Source: Amaricoccus sp003258405 (GTDB lineage: Bacteria > Pseudomonadota > Alphaproteobacteria > Rhodobacterales > Rhodobacteraceae). Taken from it: DNA of 64,000 nt. The translations under genes were made by a program, and so were the position numbers. This document shows positions 41,359 to 49,228 of this stretch, piece after piece (within the stretch, counting starts at the first letter, position 1; each line of letters opens with the position of its first letter). Under the pieces are notes generated by a model. It worked only from the letters and a program-made list of their open reading frames with translations. It was not told where the DNA came from and made no database searches. Where the stretch lies: contig NZ_CP171225.1 of assembly GCF_043226085.1 (NCBI RefSeq), positions 2,542,001 to 2,606,000 on the forward strand, in the 5' to 3' direction.

Positions 41359-42483
41359 TCAGGTCTCGGTCTTCTTCACGTCCTTCTTCACGTCGAGGCC
41401 GACGCTTTCGCCAAGCTTCTGGCGCTCGGCCTCCTCGCGGCCGGCATCGGCCAGCCGGCCCGCTGTCGAGCGCAATCCGGCTTCCGCGCGTTCCACCGCA
41501 TCGCGACCTCCCGGCGTCTCCCGGTCGAGACGACCTGCCGCCTCATCCGCGATCTTGACCGCTTCCTGCGCGACCGCCCCGGCGGTGGCTTGCGCCTTGG
41601 CGCCTTCCGTCTCCACGACCTGCCGCGCATAGGCCTTGAGCTGGTCGGATTTCTCGCCGAGCAACCGGTCTTCCGCGCGCGTGGACGGCAGTGCCCCGCC
41701 GATCGCGGCACCAAGCGCCATGGCAAGCGCCCCGAAGACGAGGGGCTGTTCCTGCATCGCGTCGTTCACGCGATCCAGGTCCCTGCGGCCCGCGGCCATC
41801 GCCCGGTCGCGCATCTCTCCTGCCCGGGCCTGGGCGGCGAGGCCTGCGTCATTCAGGGCAGTGCCGGCTCCGGAGACCTGATCTCTCACGCCGTCCGAGA
41901 GGTTCCGGGCGCCTGCACGAATGCTGTCCGCCATGTCTGACGCACCGCTGCCGACGCGCGAGGCGGCATCCTTCGCCGCGCTGCCCGCGCGCGAAAATGC
42001 CGTGTCGTCCTGTCCTCCGGCTCCACCCGCGGGCGGAACCATGCCGGGGCGCGCTGTGTCTGCCCCGCGCGATCCGAGATACGATGGGTCGCCCGAGGCA
42101 TCAGGCACATGTGTGCGCGCGGGCCGAAGGGTCGAGCCGCGGCCATAGGTGGACAGGGCGTGGTCGGTGTTCCGATCGCCCCAGTCCTCGCCGGTATCCC
42201 TGCCATGCAGGCGCGGTCCGCCGCCCCCGGCCATGAGCCATGCGAGCCCGACGCCCGTGAGCAGTGCGGGCAGGGGATTGTCGCGCAGGGTTCTGCCGAG
42301 ATTGCGGCTCATCTCGCCGCCGTTCTCGCCAATGGCGGAGACAACCTGATCGACGATGTTGCCCATGCTCGCACGGCTCTGAAGCTCGTCGATCGTGCGC
42401 GAGACGCTCGCCCGTGTCTCGTTCACATCGCGTTCAAGCTCGCGGACGCTCTTGTCGTGAGGCTCCGTGACTGTCTCGGACAT
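41359..42483 (-). CDS. DUF3618 domain protein with long Ala-rich tail
   Basis: 374 residues. The N-terminal DUF3618 region (about 10-85) has VRELERDVNETRASVSRTID and one membrane helix, LPALLTGVGLAWLMAGGGG. A glycine/proline-rich linker and a long amphipathic, apolipoprotein-like helical region follow (repeats such as DSIRAGARNLSDGVRDQV), with a second hydrophobic stretch VFGALAMALGAAIGGALP. The end is again charged and helical. It overlaps the holin-family gene by one base (TGATG). It belongs to the envelope-stress operon that starts at 43733 under the EcfG-type promoter. Function is unknown; such proteins are induced by general stress. Confidence 0.88.
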   Translation of the reverse strand: MSETVTEPHDKSVRELERDVNETRASVSRTIDELQSRASMGNIVDQVVSAIGENGGEMSRNLGRTLRDNPLPALLTGVGLAWLMAGGGGPRLHGRDTGEDWGDRNTDHALSTYGRGSTLRPARTHVPDASGDPSYLGSRGADTARPGMVPPAGGAGGQDDTAFSRAGSAAKDAASRVGSGASDMADSIRAGARNLSDGVRDQVSGAGTALNDAGLAAQARAGEMRDRAMAAGRRDLDRVNDAMQEQPLVFGALAMALGAAIGGALPSTRAEDRLLGEKSDQLKAYARQVVETEGAKAQATAGAVAQEAVKIADEAAGRLDRETPGGRDAVERAEAGLRSTAGRLADAGREEAERQKLGESVGLDVKKDVKKTET

Positions 42484-42872
42484 CACATCTTTTCCTTGAG
42501 CATGGTCGCGTCACGGGATGCCGCCTGGGCGGTGCGTTCGGGCGCGAGGTTGACTGCCTTGAGAGAGTTCATGCCCTTGCCCGCGAGAGCGAAGGCGGCC
42601 ACGGCAACAAGGCCTCCGACAATGACGGCGGCCCAGATCCCGTGCACACCCGCCTCCGTCAGGGCGGCGACCAGAGCGGCCGCCAGCACGTTGAGCGCGG
42701 TGAGACAGAAGGCCAGGGCGGCGACGAGTGCGCCGAGCGCCATGACCACCTGGGTGGATTTGGAGCTGAGTTCGGCCCGCAGGAGCTGGATTTCCTTGCG
42801 AACCAGTTCGGTGACATGCCCGACGAGATCGGTCATCAGTGCCGGTGTCGAGCGTTCATTGAGGTTGGACAT
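42483..42872 (-). CDS. Phage holin-family (DUF1469) membrane protein
   Basis: 129 residues. An N-terminal helix, LVGHVTELVRKEIQLLRAEL, precedes two membrane spans (VVMALGALVAALAFCLTAL and HGIWAAVIVGGLVAVAAFAL), the layout of the Phage_holin_3_6/DUF1469 family. Despite the name, members beside DUF3618 genes are chromosomal stress proteins, not lysis proteins. The start lies just before the upstream gene's stop in the same operon (6-base gap). Its stop overlaps the DUF3618 start. Confidence 0.88.
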   Translation of the reverse strand: MSNLNERSTPALMTDLVGHVTELVRKEIQLLRAELSSKSTQVVMALGALVAALAFCLTALNVLAAALVAALTEAGVHGIWAAVIVGGLVAVAAFALAGKGMNSLKAVNLAPERTAQAASRDATMLKEKM

Positions 42873-42878
42873 CTGCGA

Positions 42879-43622
42879 TCAAACTCCCGGTTTCACGGGC
42901 GGATGGCCCTGCTCGGTGATCCCGACCGAAGACGCGGCCGGCACGTTGGTTCCGATTGTCGGGTCAGGTTTCGGAGCAGGCTTGGGAGCGGAGACGCCCG
43001 CTCCGGGCAGGGTGCTCGTTGAGGCTGCTTCCGGCCCGCGGCTCGGGTTTTCGCGACCCGGGTTGCTTCCGAAGGCCGGTTCCGTTGCGCGGGGCGACGT
43101 CGAATATCCCGCATGTGCCGCACCGGCGGCGTGGCCGTCGGCGGTATACCCGCTGGTGGCCGACCGGGGATCGCCGGCCCGTGCGAACCGGGCGAGCGCA
43201 AATCCCGTCAGGGCAGCGCCGCCAAGAAAGGCGACCGGGTTGGAGCGTGCGAAATCCGAAAGGTCTGCGGACATGCGCGAGATGCTCTTGCCATCCACCG
43301 CGCGCGAAATCTGTTGCAGCCCCTCTGCCGCCTCGTTGAGGAGATCGTGCTGCAACGGCGAGTCCTGCAACTCCCGCGCCGCCGCCTCGAGGCCTTCCGC
43401 GGTCCTGCGGATCTCGTGGGCCGTATGGCCCTTGGCTGCTTCGGTTTGCTGCTGGGCGGCCCCCACGGCGTCGTCGAGCATGGAGCGGGCCTCGGTGCCT
43501 GCCGCGTCAACCCGCTCCCGGGCGGCCGAGAGCGCCTCGCGCCCGGTTTCCTTGATGTTCTCTCTGCCCGAGAGCGTGTCAGCTCTGGGGCCTGTCGTCT
43601 GGTCGTGCTCGGTGGTCTCCAT
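42879..43622 (-). CDS. Stress-operon protein with amphipathic helices and one membrane span
   Basis: 247 residues. Residues 1-110 are polar and helical (REALSAARERVDAAGTEA, LEAAARELQDSPLQHDLLNE), followed by a short hydrophobic stretch with a Gly zipper (NPVAFLGGAALTGFALARFA). The C-terminal 90 residues are disordered, rich in Pro, Gly and Ser. Similar proteins are annotated as nutrient-deprivation-induced or simply hypothetical, and lie beside holin-family and DUF3618 genes in many alphaproteobacteria. GGGAG precedes the ATG. It is the second gene of the operon after the 24-residue peptide. Confidence 0.75.
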   Translation of the reverse strand: METTEHDQTTGPRADTLSGRENIKETGREALSAARERVDAAGTEARSMLDDAVGAAQQQTEAAKGHTAHEIRRTAEGLEAAARELQDSPLQHDLLNEAAEGLQQISRAVDGKSISRMSADLSDFARSNPVAFLGGAALTGFALARFARAGDPRSATSGYTADGHAAGAAHAGYSTSPRATEPAFGSNPGRENPSRGPEAASTSTLPGAGVSAPKPAPKPDPTIGTNVPAASSVGITEQGHPPVKPGV

Positions 43623-43658
43623 TATTTATTGTCTCCCTGCTGAGATGGGGCCATTTGT

Positions 43659-43733
43659 TCAGGCCAGTCCAATAAAAGAGAGCACTGCGAGGATGACGAC
43701 GATCACACCGATCAGATAGAAGATGTTGTGCAT
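43659..43733 (-). CDS. 24-residue single-span membrane peptide
   Basis: The frame MHNIFYLIGVIVVILAVLSF plus IGLA encodes a single hydrophobic helix. A strong ribosome binding site (GGGAGG, 7 bases before the ATG) and the EcfG-type promoter 30 bases upstream support it as a real gene. Peptides of this form (M-x-x-I-x-Y-L-I-G-V-I-V-V-I-L) are widespread in proteobacteria as small stress-induced membrane proteins. It is the first gene of the operon leading into the 247-residue, holin-family and DUF3618 genes. Confidence 0.8.
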   Translation of the reverse strand: MHNIFYLIGVIVVILAVLSFIGLA

Positions 43734-43762
43734 GGTTTTTTCCTCCCGTGATTTGCCTAAGT

Positions 43763-43787
43763 AACGCTCGGCAGGTTCTTATGTTCC
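43763..43787 (-). promoter_or_regulatory. EcfG (general stress response) promoter
   Basis: Reading the minus strand: GGAAC (43787-43783), 16 bases, CGTT (43766-43763). This is the -35/-10 pair of the alphaproteobacterial extracytoplasmic sigma factor EcfG at its preferred spacing, 30 bases upstream of the small-peptide gene. The -35 lies in a GGAACATAAGAA sequence that is repeated 21 bases further upstream. Confidence 0.82.
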
Positions 43788-43956
43788 GGTGGGAGCTTCT
43801 TATGTTCCGCCCCGTGCGTGAAACTCCGCCGATGCGGTGGCGGCATGAGGCCGGAAATCGGCGTCCCCGCCGCGCCCTTTCCCGCCCTCGCGCGCGCACT
43901 TGCACTGCCGGTCCAAGGCCTTATGTCAGGCAGATGCGACGTGCAGGGGGCGAAAC

Positions 43957-44646
43957 ATGATGTTGCGGACAACTGTCGGGAACTGGATCCGGCGCAGCCC
44001 GGTCGAGCCGCGGTTCTTTCTGCCGCTCGGCGCCGTCGCGGGGCTCATCTGGCTCTTTGCGGCCCTGGCCGACGAGGTTCTCGAGAACGAGACCCACGCG
44101 GTCGACCGCGCGATCCTCGTCTGGCTGCGCGTGACGGACGATCCCTCGCGCACCATCGGGCCACATTGGCTGCAATCGGCCTTCGTCGATATCACGAGCC
44201 TCGGCGGCACCACCGTCATCACCCTGCTGACGGTGATCTCGGTGGCCTATCTCTTCACGGCAGGGCGCCCGCGGCTGGCGGGCCTCACCGCGCTCTCGAT
44301 CTCGCTCGGCGCGCTCGTCGAGACGGCAATGAAGCTCGGCTTCAACCGGGCCCGGCCCGATGTGGTGCCGCATCTCGTCGATGTCTCCACAATGAGCTTT
44401 CCGAGCGGCCACGCGATGCTTTCGGCGATGACATACCTCACGCTCGGCGCAATGCTGGCGCGCGCCCAGTCGCAGCGGCGGCTCAAGATCTTCGTGCTCG
44501 GGGTCACCATGGCGCTCACCCTGCTCATCGGCGTGAGCCGGGTGGTGCTGGGCGTGCACTGGCCGACGGATGTGCTGGCGGGCTGGCTCGCGGGCTGTGC
44601 CTGGGCGCTCGGCTTCTGGCTGCTGGCGCGCCAGATCACGCGGTAG
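43957..44646 (+). CDS. PAP2-family membrane phosphatase
   Basis: 229 residues with five or six membrane helices. The three phosphatase motifs are all present: KLGFNRARP (K-x6-RP), SFPSGHAML (PSGH) and SRVVLGVHWPTDV (SR-x5-H-x3-D). The family removes phosphate from lipid phosphates such as undecaprenyl pyrophosphate or phosphatidic acid at the outer face of the membrane. The ATG at 43957 has CAGGGGG upstream. It is divergent from the stress operon but has no EcfG motif on its own strand. It is convergent with the CLC gene, with a hairpin between. Confidence 0.92.
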   Translation: MMLRTTVGNWIRRSPVEPRFFLPLGAVAGLIWLFAALADEVLENETHAVDRAILVWLRVTDDPSRTIGPHWLQSAFVDITSLGGTTVITLLTVISVAYLFTAGRPRLAGLTALSISLGALVETAMKLGFNRARPDVVPHLVDVSTMSFPSGHAMLSAMTYLTLGAMLARAQSQRRLKIFVLGVTMALTLLIGVSRVVLGVHWPTDVLAGWLAGCAWALGFWLLARQITR

Positions 44647-44650
44647 GGCG

Positions 44651-44674
44651 CAATCCCGTTCCCGACCGGGATTG
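44651..44674. terminator. Terminator-like hairpin between PAP2 and CLC genes
   Basis: CAATCCCG/CGGGATTG form a perfect 8-bp stem with an 8-base loop, centred between two convergent genes. No T run follows on either strand. Confidence 0.5.
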
Positions 44675-44706
44675 GGCCCGAAACTGTCCTCGCCGTGCAG
44701 CGGTGC

Positions 44707-46428
44707 TCAGGCGCCGGCGTTCTCCTCGCGGCGGAGGTCGTGGATCGAATCCATGTAGCCCCGGATCAGCGCGCCCTCCGGCACCACCCCCGCCACCTGG
44801 CCCTCGGCGGTGACGAGCGGCACGGCCTCGCCGCTGAAGGCCCGGAGCCGCGCCATCGCCTCCCAGAGCGTCGTCGTCTCGCCGAAGGTGAGGCCGCCTC
44901 CATCGGCGAGGCTTTCGAGCCGGGCGGTGGCGGGGGCCGCGATCGCGTCCTGAAGCTGCACCCGGCCGCGATAGGCGCCCTCGGCGTCGATGAGCAGCAC
45001 CTCGCCGCGGCGGCGCCCGGCGCAAAGCTCGATCATCTTCCCGACCGGATCGGAGGGGCGGAGCGCGAGGTAATCCTGGGTCAGAAGCTCCGAGACCCGG
45101 CGGTCGTGCAGGATCGCCCGGTCGCGCCCCTCCGAGAGATCGAAGCCGCGGCGCTTGAGCTGCACGTCGAAGAGCGAGCGGCCGAAGGCGCGGTGGGCGA
45201 GCAGGTTGGCAAACGCGACCGAGGCCATGACGGCGATAGTGAGCTGGTAGTTCGCGGTCATCTCGAAGACGATGAGGATCGTGGTGAGCGGCGCGCCGAT
45301 CACCGGGCTCGCCATCGCCATCATGCCGCAGATGGCATAGACCGCGACGCCGGAGGTCGCGCCCGGCAGCAGCGCCGCGAGCACGAGCCCGTAGAGCGCG
45401 CCGCCAACCCCGCCGATCAGCAGCGCCGGGCTGAACACGCCGCCGACAAACCCGAAGCCAAGGCAGAGCGCGGTCATCGCCGTCTTGGCGACGAGCAGCT
45501 CGGCGAGCGCGCCCATGGTGAAGGCGCCGTCCTCGGCCGTGTGCTGGAGCACGCCCCGGCCGATGCCGAGCACCTCCGGCACCTGCGTCGCGACGAGGCC
45601 GAGCACAAGGCCCGCGAGGGCCGGGCGCAGCGCCGGCGGCATCGGCAGGCGGCTCGCGAGCTGGCCGGAGCGCAGGATCAGCGTCATGTAGAGCGTGGCG
45701 AGCAGGGCCGCGAGGATCCCCTCGATGGCGAAGAACACGAATTCATAGTCATGGGCGATGCCCGCGAAGCTGACCGCGATCAGCGGGTCCTGCCCGAAGA
45801 CGCGCGTGGCCATCACATGGCCCATGGCGGCCGCGACGGCGACGGGTGCGAAGGCCCGGAGCGCGTAATGGCGCAGCACGACCTCGTGGGCAAAGATGAG
45901 ACCCGCGATCGGGGCATGAAAGGCCGTGGCAATGGCGGCCGCGACGCCGCAGGCAATCGAGATCGAGCGCAGGTCGCGGAAATGCCGCTCGAGCCGCCGC
46001 GCGATGTCGCCGATCGTCGCGCCCATTACCACGAGCGGGCCGTATTGCCCGATCGAGGCGCCGGTTCCGAGCGCGATGAGGGCGGCAAGCGTGGCGCCGA
46101 GCCCGCTCTGGAGGCTCGGCATCGGGTTCCGGCCCTGCACGGCGAGGATCGCATCGGCGGGGCCGAGCGCGCGCTGTTCGCGGATCACGTGGCGGACGAT
46201 CAGGCCGGTCGCGAGCCCCCCGCCCGCCGGCCCGAGGATGGTGAGTGCCGTCAGCACATATGGCTGCACGGTGGTGTCGGTCCGGGCATCGAGCGAGACG
46301 AGAAAGAGCGTGTTGAGCCAGCCGACCGCATCGACGAAGCCGACCGCCGCGACGCTCGCCACAGCCCCGATGACGACGCCGGCACAGGCGACGACCAGAA
46401 TCCGGGCCGCGCTGTGGGCTCCAAGCAT
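44707..46428 (-). CDS. CLC-family chloride channel/transporter with C-terminal CBS pair, gating Glu absent
   Basis: 573 residues. The CLC core (about 10-430) has GTGASIGQYGPLVVMGA in place of the G-R-E-G-P loop and GGVFSPALLIGG (the G-x-F-x-P anion-binding motif). FHAPIAGLIFAHEVVL sits where the inner proton-glutamate region lies. The external gating Glu (E148 of E. coli ClcA) is replaced by Tyr, and the internal E203 aligns with Val, so H+ coupling is probably lost and the protein may be a channel or uniporter (inference). The C-terminal region (about 445-570) holds two CBS domains. It is monocistronic. Its ATG at 46428 gives the usual short N-terminus. Confidence 0.92.
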   Translation of the reverse strand: MLGAHSAARILVVACAGVVIGAVASVAAVGFVDAVGWLNTLFLVSLDARTDTTVQPYVLTALTILGPAGGGLATGLIVRHVIREQRALGPADAILAVQGRNPMPSLQSGLGATLAALIALGTGASIGQYGPLVVMGATIGDIARRLERHFRDLRSISIACGVAAAIATAFHAPIAGLIFAHEVVLRHYALRAFAPVAVAAAMGHVMATRVFGQDPLIAVSFAGIAHDYEFVFFAIEGILAALLATLYMTLILRSGQLASRLPMPPALRPALAGLVLGLVATQVPEVLGIGRGVLQHTAEDGAFTMGALAELLVAKTAMTALCLGFGFVGGVFSPALLIGGVGGALYGLVLAALLPGATSGVAVYAICGMMAMASPVIGAPLTTILIVFEMTANYQLTIAVMASVAFANLLAHRAFGRSLFDVQLKRRGFDLSEGRDRAILHDRRVSELLTQDYLALRPSDPVGKMIELCAGRRRGEVLLIDAEGAYRGRVQLQDAIAAPATARLESLADGGGLTFGETTTLWEAMARLRAFSGEAVPLVTAEGQVAGVVPEGALIRGYMDSIHDLRREENAGA

Positions 46429-46511
46429 CGTCGCGCGCCTCCTTACCTCCCGTCCGTCCGTCCCGCTATATCATGCCCGGCGCGGGATGCGAGCCGGCGG
46501 CGGCGAGGCGG

Positions 46512-46916
46512 TCAGGATGTGCGGGCCTCTGTGCCCGCAAGGTCATCGAGGATCGGGCAGTCGGGCCGTTCGTTGCCGTGGCAGGCATGGGTCAGGTGCT
46601 CAAGCGTGCGGCGCATCGCCTCGAGCTCCTCGATCCGGGCGGTGAGCTCGGCGATATGGCCTTCGGCGATCGCCTTCACCTCCACGCTCGCGCGGCCCTT
46701 GTCCTGCCAGAGGCGGACGAGCTGCTCGATCTGCGCGACCGAGAAGCCGAGCTTGCGGGCGCGCCGGATGAAGCCCAGCGTGTGCACGTCCTCCATCCGG
46801 TAGACGCGGTAGCCGTTGCCGCTGCGCTGCGCCTCGGGGATGAGGCCGATCTCCTCATAGTAGCGGATCATCTTGGCCGAGACGCCCGAGGCCCTTGCCG
46901 CTTCGCCGATGTTCAT
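46512..46916 (-). CDS. cueR: Copper-responsive MerR-family regulator CueR
   Basis: 134 residues. The MerR helix-turn-helix is MNIGEAARASGVSAKMIRYY followed by EEIGLIPEAQR and GYRVYRMEDVHTLGFI. The dimer helix leads to a C-terminal loop with the two Cu(I) ligands, C-x7-C in CHGNERPDCPI, exactly the CueR pattern. It senses free Cu(I) and activates copper export by untwisting the promoter. It is encoded directly after copA (ATGA overlap) and is expected to control the copA promoter, which has a CueR box. Confidence 0.95.
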   Translation of the reverse strand: MNIGEAARASGVSAKMIRYYEEIGLIPEAQRSGNGYRVYRMEDVHTLGFIRRARKLGFSVAQIEQLVRLWQDKGRASVEVKAIAEGHIAELTARIEELEAMRRTLEHLTHACHGNERPDCPILDDLAGTEARTS

Positions 46917-49177
46917 GCCCGGCCTCCGAGGCGCATCCGGCGGAGCCGGAGCGCGTTCGAGACCACACAGACGCTCGAGGCGGCCATGGCGCCGGCCGCG
47001 AGGATCGGCGACATGAGGATGCCGAAGGCCGGATAGAGCAGCCCTGCCGCCACCGGCACCAGCGCCACGTTGTAGCCAAAGGCCCACACGAGGTTCTGGC
47101 GGATGTTGCGCATGGTCGCCCGGCTGATCTCAACCGCCATGGCGACATTGCCGAGCTCACCCGACATCAGCACCGCGTCGGCCGCGTCAATGGCGATGTC
47201 CGTGCCGGTGCCGATTGCAAGGCCGACATCGGCCTGGGCAAGCGCGGGGGCATCGTTGATCCCGTCGCCGACGAAGGCGACCGGCCCGTTGGCCTGAAGG
47301 CTCTTCACCGCTTCGGCCTTCTCGCCGGGCAGCACATTGGCCCGCACCGAGGTGATGCCGAGCTCGCCCGCGATGGCGCGCGCCGTTGCCGCGCCATCGC
47401 CGGTGATCATCGCGATCTCCAGCCCGGCCGCGCGCAGCGCGGCGAGAGCCGCCGCCGCTTCGGGCTTGATCGCATCGGCAACCGCGAGCACCGCTGCGGC
47501 CTCGCCGTCGATGGCGGCGAAGATCGGGCTCCGGCCCTTGCCCTCGAGCCCGGTGGCGGCGGCGGCAAGCGCCTCAGTCCCGATGCCGCGCCCGGCGAGA
47601 AAGCCCTCGTTGCCGAGGAGCACCACATGCCCGTCCACATGCGCCTCGACCCCCTTGCCGGGCGTTGCGGCAAACCCGGAGGCCGCGGGCAGCGCAAGCC
47701 CGTCGGCCTCGGCCGCGGCAACGATCGCGCGCGCCGTCGGATGTTCCGAGCCGGTCTCTGCGGCGGCGACGAGGGCGAGCGTTGTCGCCCGGTCGCGGCC
47801 CTCGGCGGCGATGAAATCGGTCAGGCGCGGCTTGCCCTCGGTGAGCGTGCCGGTCTTGTCGAAGGCGATGGTGGTGACGCCCGCGAGCCCCTGCAGCGCG
47901 GCGCCGCGGCGAAAGAGGATGCCTGCCTCCGCCGCCCGGCCGGTGCCGACGAGGATCGAGGTCGGGGTTGCGAGCCCCATGGCGCAGGGGCAGGCGACGA
48001 TGAGCACGGTCACCGCGCTTACCACCGCCATGGCCAGCGCGGGCGAGGGGCCGAAGACCAGCCAGCCCGCGAAGGTGAGCGCGGCAATCGCCATGATGCC
48101 CGGCACGAACCAGCGCGTCACCTGATCGACCAGCGCCTGGATCGGCAGCTTGTCGCCCTGGGCGTCCTCGACCATGCGCACGATCTGCGCGAGCACGGTC
48201 TCTGCGCCGACATGGGTCGCGCGGAAGGTGAAGGTGCCGGTGCCGTTGACCGTGCCGCCGATGACGCGCGCCTCCGCGGTCTTCTCGACCGGATCGGGCT
48301 CGCCGGTGATCATGGCCTCGTCGACCCAGGAATGGCCCTCGACGAGCGTGCCGTCGAGCGGGATGCGCTCGCCGGGGCGTACGCGCAGCAGTGCCCCCGG
48401 CTGGATCTCCTCGATCGGCACCTCGATCTCCCGGCCGTCCTCGACGCGCCGGGCGGTGCGTGGCTGGAGGCCGACGAGCTTCTCGATCGCCTGGCCGGTG
48501 CGGCCGCGCGCCCGGGCCTCGAGATAGCGCCCGACGAGGATCAGCGTGACGATGAGGGCGGCGGATTCGTAATAGACATGCGCGGTGCCCGCGGGCAGCA
48601 GACCCGGCGCAAAGGTCGCGACGCTCGAATAGGCCCAGGCCGCGCCCGCGCCGAGCGCCACCAGCGAGTTCATCTCCGGCGCGCCGCGGAAAAGCGCGGG
48701 CAGCCCCTTGGTGAAGAAGACCCGCCCCGGCCCGAAGAGCACCGCCGTGGTGAGCAGGAACAGGATCAGGTTGACCCCGAAGGCGCCGAAGGTCCCGGCC
48801 AGCGCGTGGTGGAGCGCCGGCACCATGTGCCCGCCCATCTCGATCACGAAGACCGGCAAGGTCAGCAGGCCCGCCAGAATGACATGGCGCCGCAGCGCCG
48901 CGACCTCGGCCCGGCTCTTGTCCGCCTGCGGCTTCGGCGCGGGATCGGCGGGGCGGGCCGGATAGCCCGCCTTCGTCACGATTTCGGCAAGCTCTGCGGC
49001 GGCCAGTGCCGCCGCCCCGCGCGCGCCCTCGACATGCGCCCGCCCGGTGGCGAAATTCACATTGGCAGCCGCGACGCCGGGCGCGGCCAGAAGCGCGCGC
49101 TCGACCCGCCCCGCGCAGCTCGCGCAGGACATGCCCTCGACCACCAGATCACAACTTTCGATTCGTTCATCCAGCAT
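46913..49177 (-). CDS. copA: Cu(I)-exporting P1B-type ATPase
   Basis: 754 residues. One N-terminal heavy-metal-associated domain carries GMSCASCAGRVERAL (CxxC). Eight membrane helices include the ion-binding ACPCAMGLATPTSI (CPC) and the later NxxR/YN-x4-P segment FGYNVALVPVA. The phosphorylation motif is FDKTGTLTEG, the actuator loop is ITGEPDPVEK, the nucleotide domain has GSEHPTARA (HP motif), and the hinge is FVGDGINDAPALA. It pumps Cu(I) from the cytoplasm. It lies at the head of a two-gene operon with cueR and has a CueR-type operator in an elongated promoter spacer. Confidence 0.97.
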   Translation of the reverse strand: MLDERIESCDLVVEGMSCASCAGRVERALLAAPGVAAANVNFATGRAHVEGARGAAALAAAELAEIVTKAGYPARPADPAPKPQADKSRAEVAALRRHVILAGLLTLPVFVIEMGGHMVPALHHALAGTFGAFGVNLILFLLTTAVLFGPGRVFFTKGLPALFRGAPEMNSLVALGAGAAWAYSSVATFAPGLLPAGTAHVYYESAALIVTLILVGRYLEARARGRTGQAIEKLVGLQPRTARRVEDGREIEVPIEEIQPGALLRVRPGERIPLDGTLVEGHSWVDEAMITGEPDPVEKTAEARVIGGTVNGTGTFTFRATHVGAETVLAQIVRMVEDAQGDKLPIQALVDQVTRWFVPGIMAIAALTFAGWLVFGPSPALAMAVVSAVTVLIVACPCAMGLATPTSILVGTGRAAEAGILFRRGAALQGLAGVTTIAFDKTGTLTEGKPRLTDFIAAEGRDRATTLALVAAAETGSEHPTARAIVAAAEADGLALPAASGFAATPGKGVEAHVDGHVVLLGNEGFLAGRGIGTEALAAAATGLEGKGRSPIFAAIDGEAAAVLAVADAIKPEAAAALAALRAAGLEIAMITGDGAATARAIAGELGITSVRANVLPGEKAEAVKSLQANGPVAFVGDGINDAPALAQADVGLAIGTGTDIAIDAADAVLMSGELGNVAMAVEISRATMRNIRQNLVWAFGYNVALVPVAAGLLYPAFGILMSPILAAGAMAASSVCVVSNALRLRRMRLGGRA

Positions 49178-49207
49178 GGGAACCTCCTCGGTTGCCCTCT
49201 CATATGG

Positions 49208-49228
49208 GGCTTCCCATCATTGGAAGGT
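49208..49228 (-). promoter_or_regulatory. CueR box in the copA promoter
   Basis: Minus strand: ACCTTCC-N7-GGAAGCC, matching the CueR consensus ACCTTCC-N7-GGAAGGT except for the last two bases. TTGACC just overlaps its left end as -35, and ATATGA follows as -10 with a spacer of about 20 bases, the over-long spacer typical of MerR-family promoters. It lies 31-51 bases upstream of the copA ATG. Confidence 0.8.

Noticed and set aside
42483..42872. Prophage lysis gene (holin)
   Set aside because: No other phage genes are present; the family is chromosomal and accompanies DUF3618 in stress operons.
43783..43808. A second EcfG promoter at the upstream GGAAC copy
   Set aside because: Sixteen or seventeen bases downstream of that copy there is no CGTT.
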